Part shown: piece by piece, positions 5,553-6,658 of the stretch
Numbering within the stretch: position 1 is the first letter of the stretch
Layout: every line of letters begins with the position of its first letter
From: an uncultured Clostridia bacterium
GTDB taxonomy: Bacteria > Bacillota > Clostridia > Oscillospirales > CAG-272
Assembly: GCA_945949385.1 (NCBI GenBank)
Contig: CAMFEL010000110.1
Span: forward strand, 1 to 6,658
Length of the DNA: 6,658 nt
Direction of reading: 5' to 3'
The notes under the pieces: generated by a model
Told to the model about the DNA's origin: nothing
What the model saw: the letters and a program-made list of their open reading frames with translations, nothing else
Database searches by the model: none
Translations under genes and position numbers: made by a program

Positions 5553-6658
5553 ATGCCGGACATTGCCATTCCCTCACCGTCACCCCGTCAGGAGGAATTT
5601 TTCAGGGACACACACAAATATGTCGCCTTCGGCGGCGCAAGAGGCGGCGGTAAAAGCTGGGCGGTGAGAGTAAAGGCGTTGATGATGTGCCTCAAATACC
5701 CGGGAATACGCATTGCAATCGTGCGGCGCACCTACGGCGAGCTTCGGCAAAACCACATACTTCCCATGCAGACAGCAGCCTCCGGAGTTGCCGTGTATAC
5801 CGAGGCAAAGCGGGAGATGTCCTTTGAAAACGGCTCCGTCATAAACTTTCTGTATTGCAGAAGCACAGCGGATCTGGACAAATTTCAGGGCACTGAATAC
5901 GATGTAATGTTTATAGACGAAGCGACCCAGTTTGCGGAAGAAATGTACGACCGTATGAAAGCCTGCGTGCGCGGCACAAACAAATTTCCCAAGCGCATAT
6001 ACCTAACCTGCAATCCGGGCGGCAGAGGTCACGGATGGGTAAAGCGCCTGTTTATAGACAAGGTATATAAAAGCGGAGAGTGTGCCGAGGATTATTCCTT
6101 TATACGCTCCCTTGTAACCGACAACAAGGCGCTGATGGAAAGCGATCCCGACTATGTAAACAAGCTGCGAACCCTGCCGCAAAAGCTGAGAAAAGCTTGG
6201 CTTGACGGCGACTGGAACATTTTCGAGGGGCAGTTTTTCGAGGAATTTGCAGATGTGCCGGAGCATTACGCCGACCGCATCGGCACCCATGTTATCGACC
6301 CATTTGAAATACCCCGTCACTGGACGGTTTACCGTAGCTTCGATTTCGGCTACTCAAAGCCTTTTTCCTGCGATTGGTGGGCAGTGGACGGAGAAGGCAG
6401 GGCGTATCTCATACTTCAGCTTTACGGCTGCACGGGTCAGCCCAACGAAGGCGTGAAATGGGATCCCGACCGCATTTTTTCGGAGATACGGAGGATAGAA
6501 ACGGAGCACAGATGGCTTGTCGGAAAACATATACTGGGTGTAGCAGACCCCTCCATATGGGACGCCTCCAGAGGAGAAGCCATTATCGAAGCCGCCGACC
6601 GCCACTTTGTATTTTTCCAGAGGGGCGACAACAAAAGGCTGCCGGGATGGATGCAATG
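5553..6658 (+). CDS. Phage terminase large subunit (3' end cut by window)
   Basis: This is the DNA-packaging motor of a tailed phage: an ATPase that pumps DNA into the prohead, plus a nuclease that cuts concatemers. The frame is open for 368 codons to the window edge with no stop. Visible motifs are the N-terminal PSPRQEEFF typical of the family; Walker A GGARGGGKS (27-35, Lys34); Walker B VMFIDEA with Asp122 and catalytic Glu123; the coupling motif LTCNPGG (151-157); then the RNase H-like nuclease with SFDFGYSKP (Asp264) and VADPS (Asp332). The third nuclease acidic residue should lie beyond the window. The start is the ATG at 5553, 6 nt after the upstream stop. Its ribosome binding site is weak, which suggests coupling to the preceding gene. 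The family resembles Terminase_3/Terminase_6-type large subunits, but I cannot choose between them by eye. All motifs seen are intact, so this part is not obviously a decayed remnant. Confidence 0.95.
   Translation, partial: MPDIAIPSPSPRQEEFFRDTHKYVAFGGARGGGKSWAVRVKALMMCLKYPGIRIAIVRRTYGELRQNHILPMQTAASGVAVYTEAKREMSFENGSVINFLYCRSTADLDKFQGTEYDVMFIDEATQFAEEMYDRMKACVRGTNKFPKRIYLTCNPGGRGHGWVKRLFIDKVYKSGECAEDYSFIRSLVTDNKALMESDPDYVNKLRTLPQKLRKAWLDGDWNIFEGQFFEEFADVPEHYADRIGTHVIDPFEIPRHWTVYRSFDFGYSKPFSCDWWAVDGEGRAYLILQLYGCTGQPNEGVKWDPDRIFSEIRRIETEHRWLVGKHILGVADPSIWDASRGEAIIEAADRHFVFFQRGDNKRLPGWMQ

Noticed and set aside
5590..5595. AGGAGG as a ribosome binding site for a later terminase start
   Set aside because: It lies inside the conserved PRQEEFF coding stretch, and no in-frame start codon follows at suitable spacing.
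6003..6656. Minus-strand frames opposite the terminase gene
   Set aside because: The plus strand carries ordered Walker and nuclease motifs in one uninterrupted frame, so these are shadows.

Overview
The window looks like a chromosomal segment of a gut-type clostridial Firmicute, perhaps Oscillospiraceae/Ruminococcaceae-like. The reasons are a T-box riboswitch in front of an aminoacyl-tRNA synthetase gene, a cysteine-desulfurase-like gene beside a DUF3343 gene, AGGA-type ribosome binding sites, moderate GC content, and GC-rich palindromic tandem repeats. The taxonomic placement is inference; no rRNA or tRNA gene is present.

Layout. Positions 1-153 hold a tandem array of GC-rich palindromes just downstream of ileS. 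Positions 154-3273 (minus) encode isoleucyl-tRNA synthetase. Positions 3274-3594 are its control region: a consensus sigma-70-type promoter (TTGACA, 17 bp, TATAAT) followed by a roughly 235-nt T-box leader with an AUC (Ile) specifier and a Rho-independent terminator. Positions 3685-4815 (minus) encode a class V PLP-dependent aminotransferase of the cysteine desulfurase-like group. A strong 14-bp-stem terminator (4897-4929) separates it from a 72-residue DUF3343 (putative Se/S carrier-like) gene at 4929-5147 (minus).

From 5301 the coding direction switches to plus and the content becomes phage. A short 81-codon gene with a TTG start is followed after 6 nt by the ATPase/nuclease large subunit of a phage terminase. 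That gene is open to the end of the window (5553-6658, 368 codons) and is cut off by the window edge. The host/prophage boundary therefore probably lies in or near the 153-bp divergent spacer 5148-5300.

Working together: the T-box lets uncharged tRNA-Ile raise ileS expression. The aminotransferase and DUF3343 proteins are plausible partners in sulfur or selenium mobilisation, though each appears to be a separate transcription unit. The two plus-strand genes look like the start of a phage packaging operon. I see no CRISPR array, insertion sequence or integrase. The most interesting points are the divergent T-box antiterminator bulge, the terminase-first prophage edge without a lysogeny module, the unrecognised small gene in the small-terminase position, and the palindrome array.
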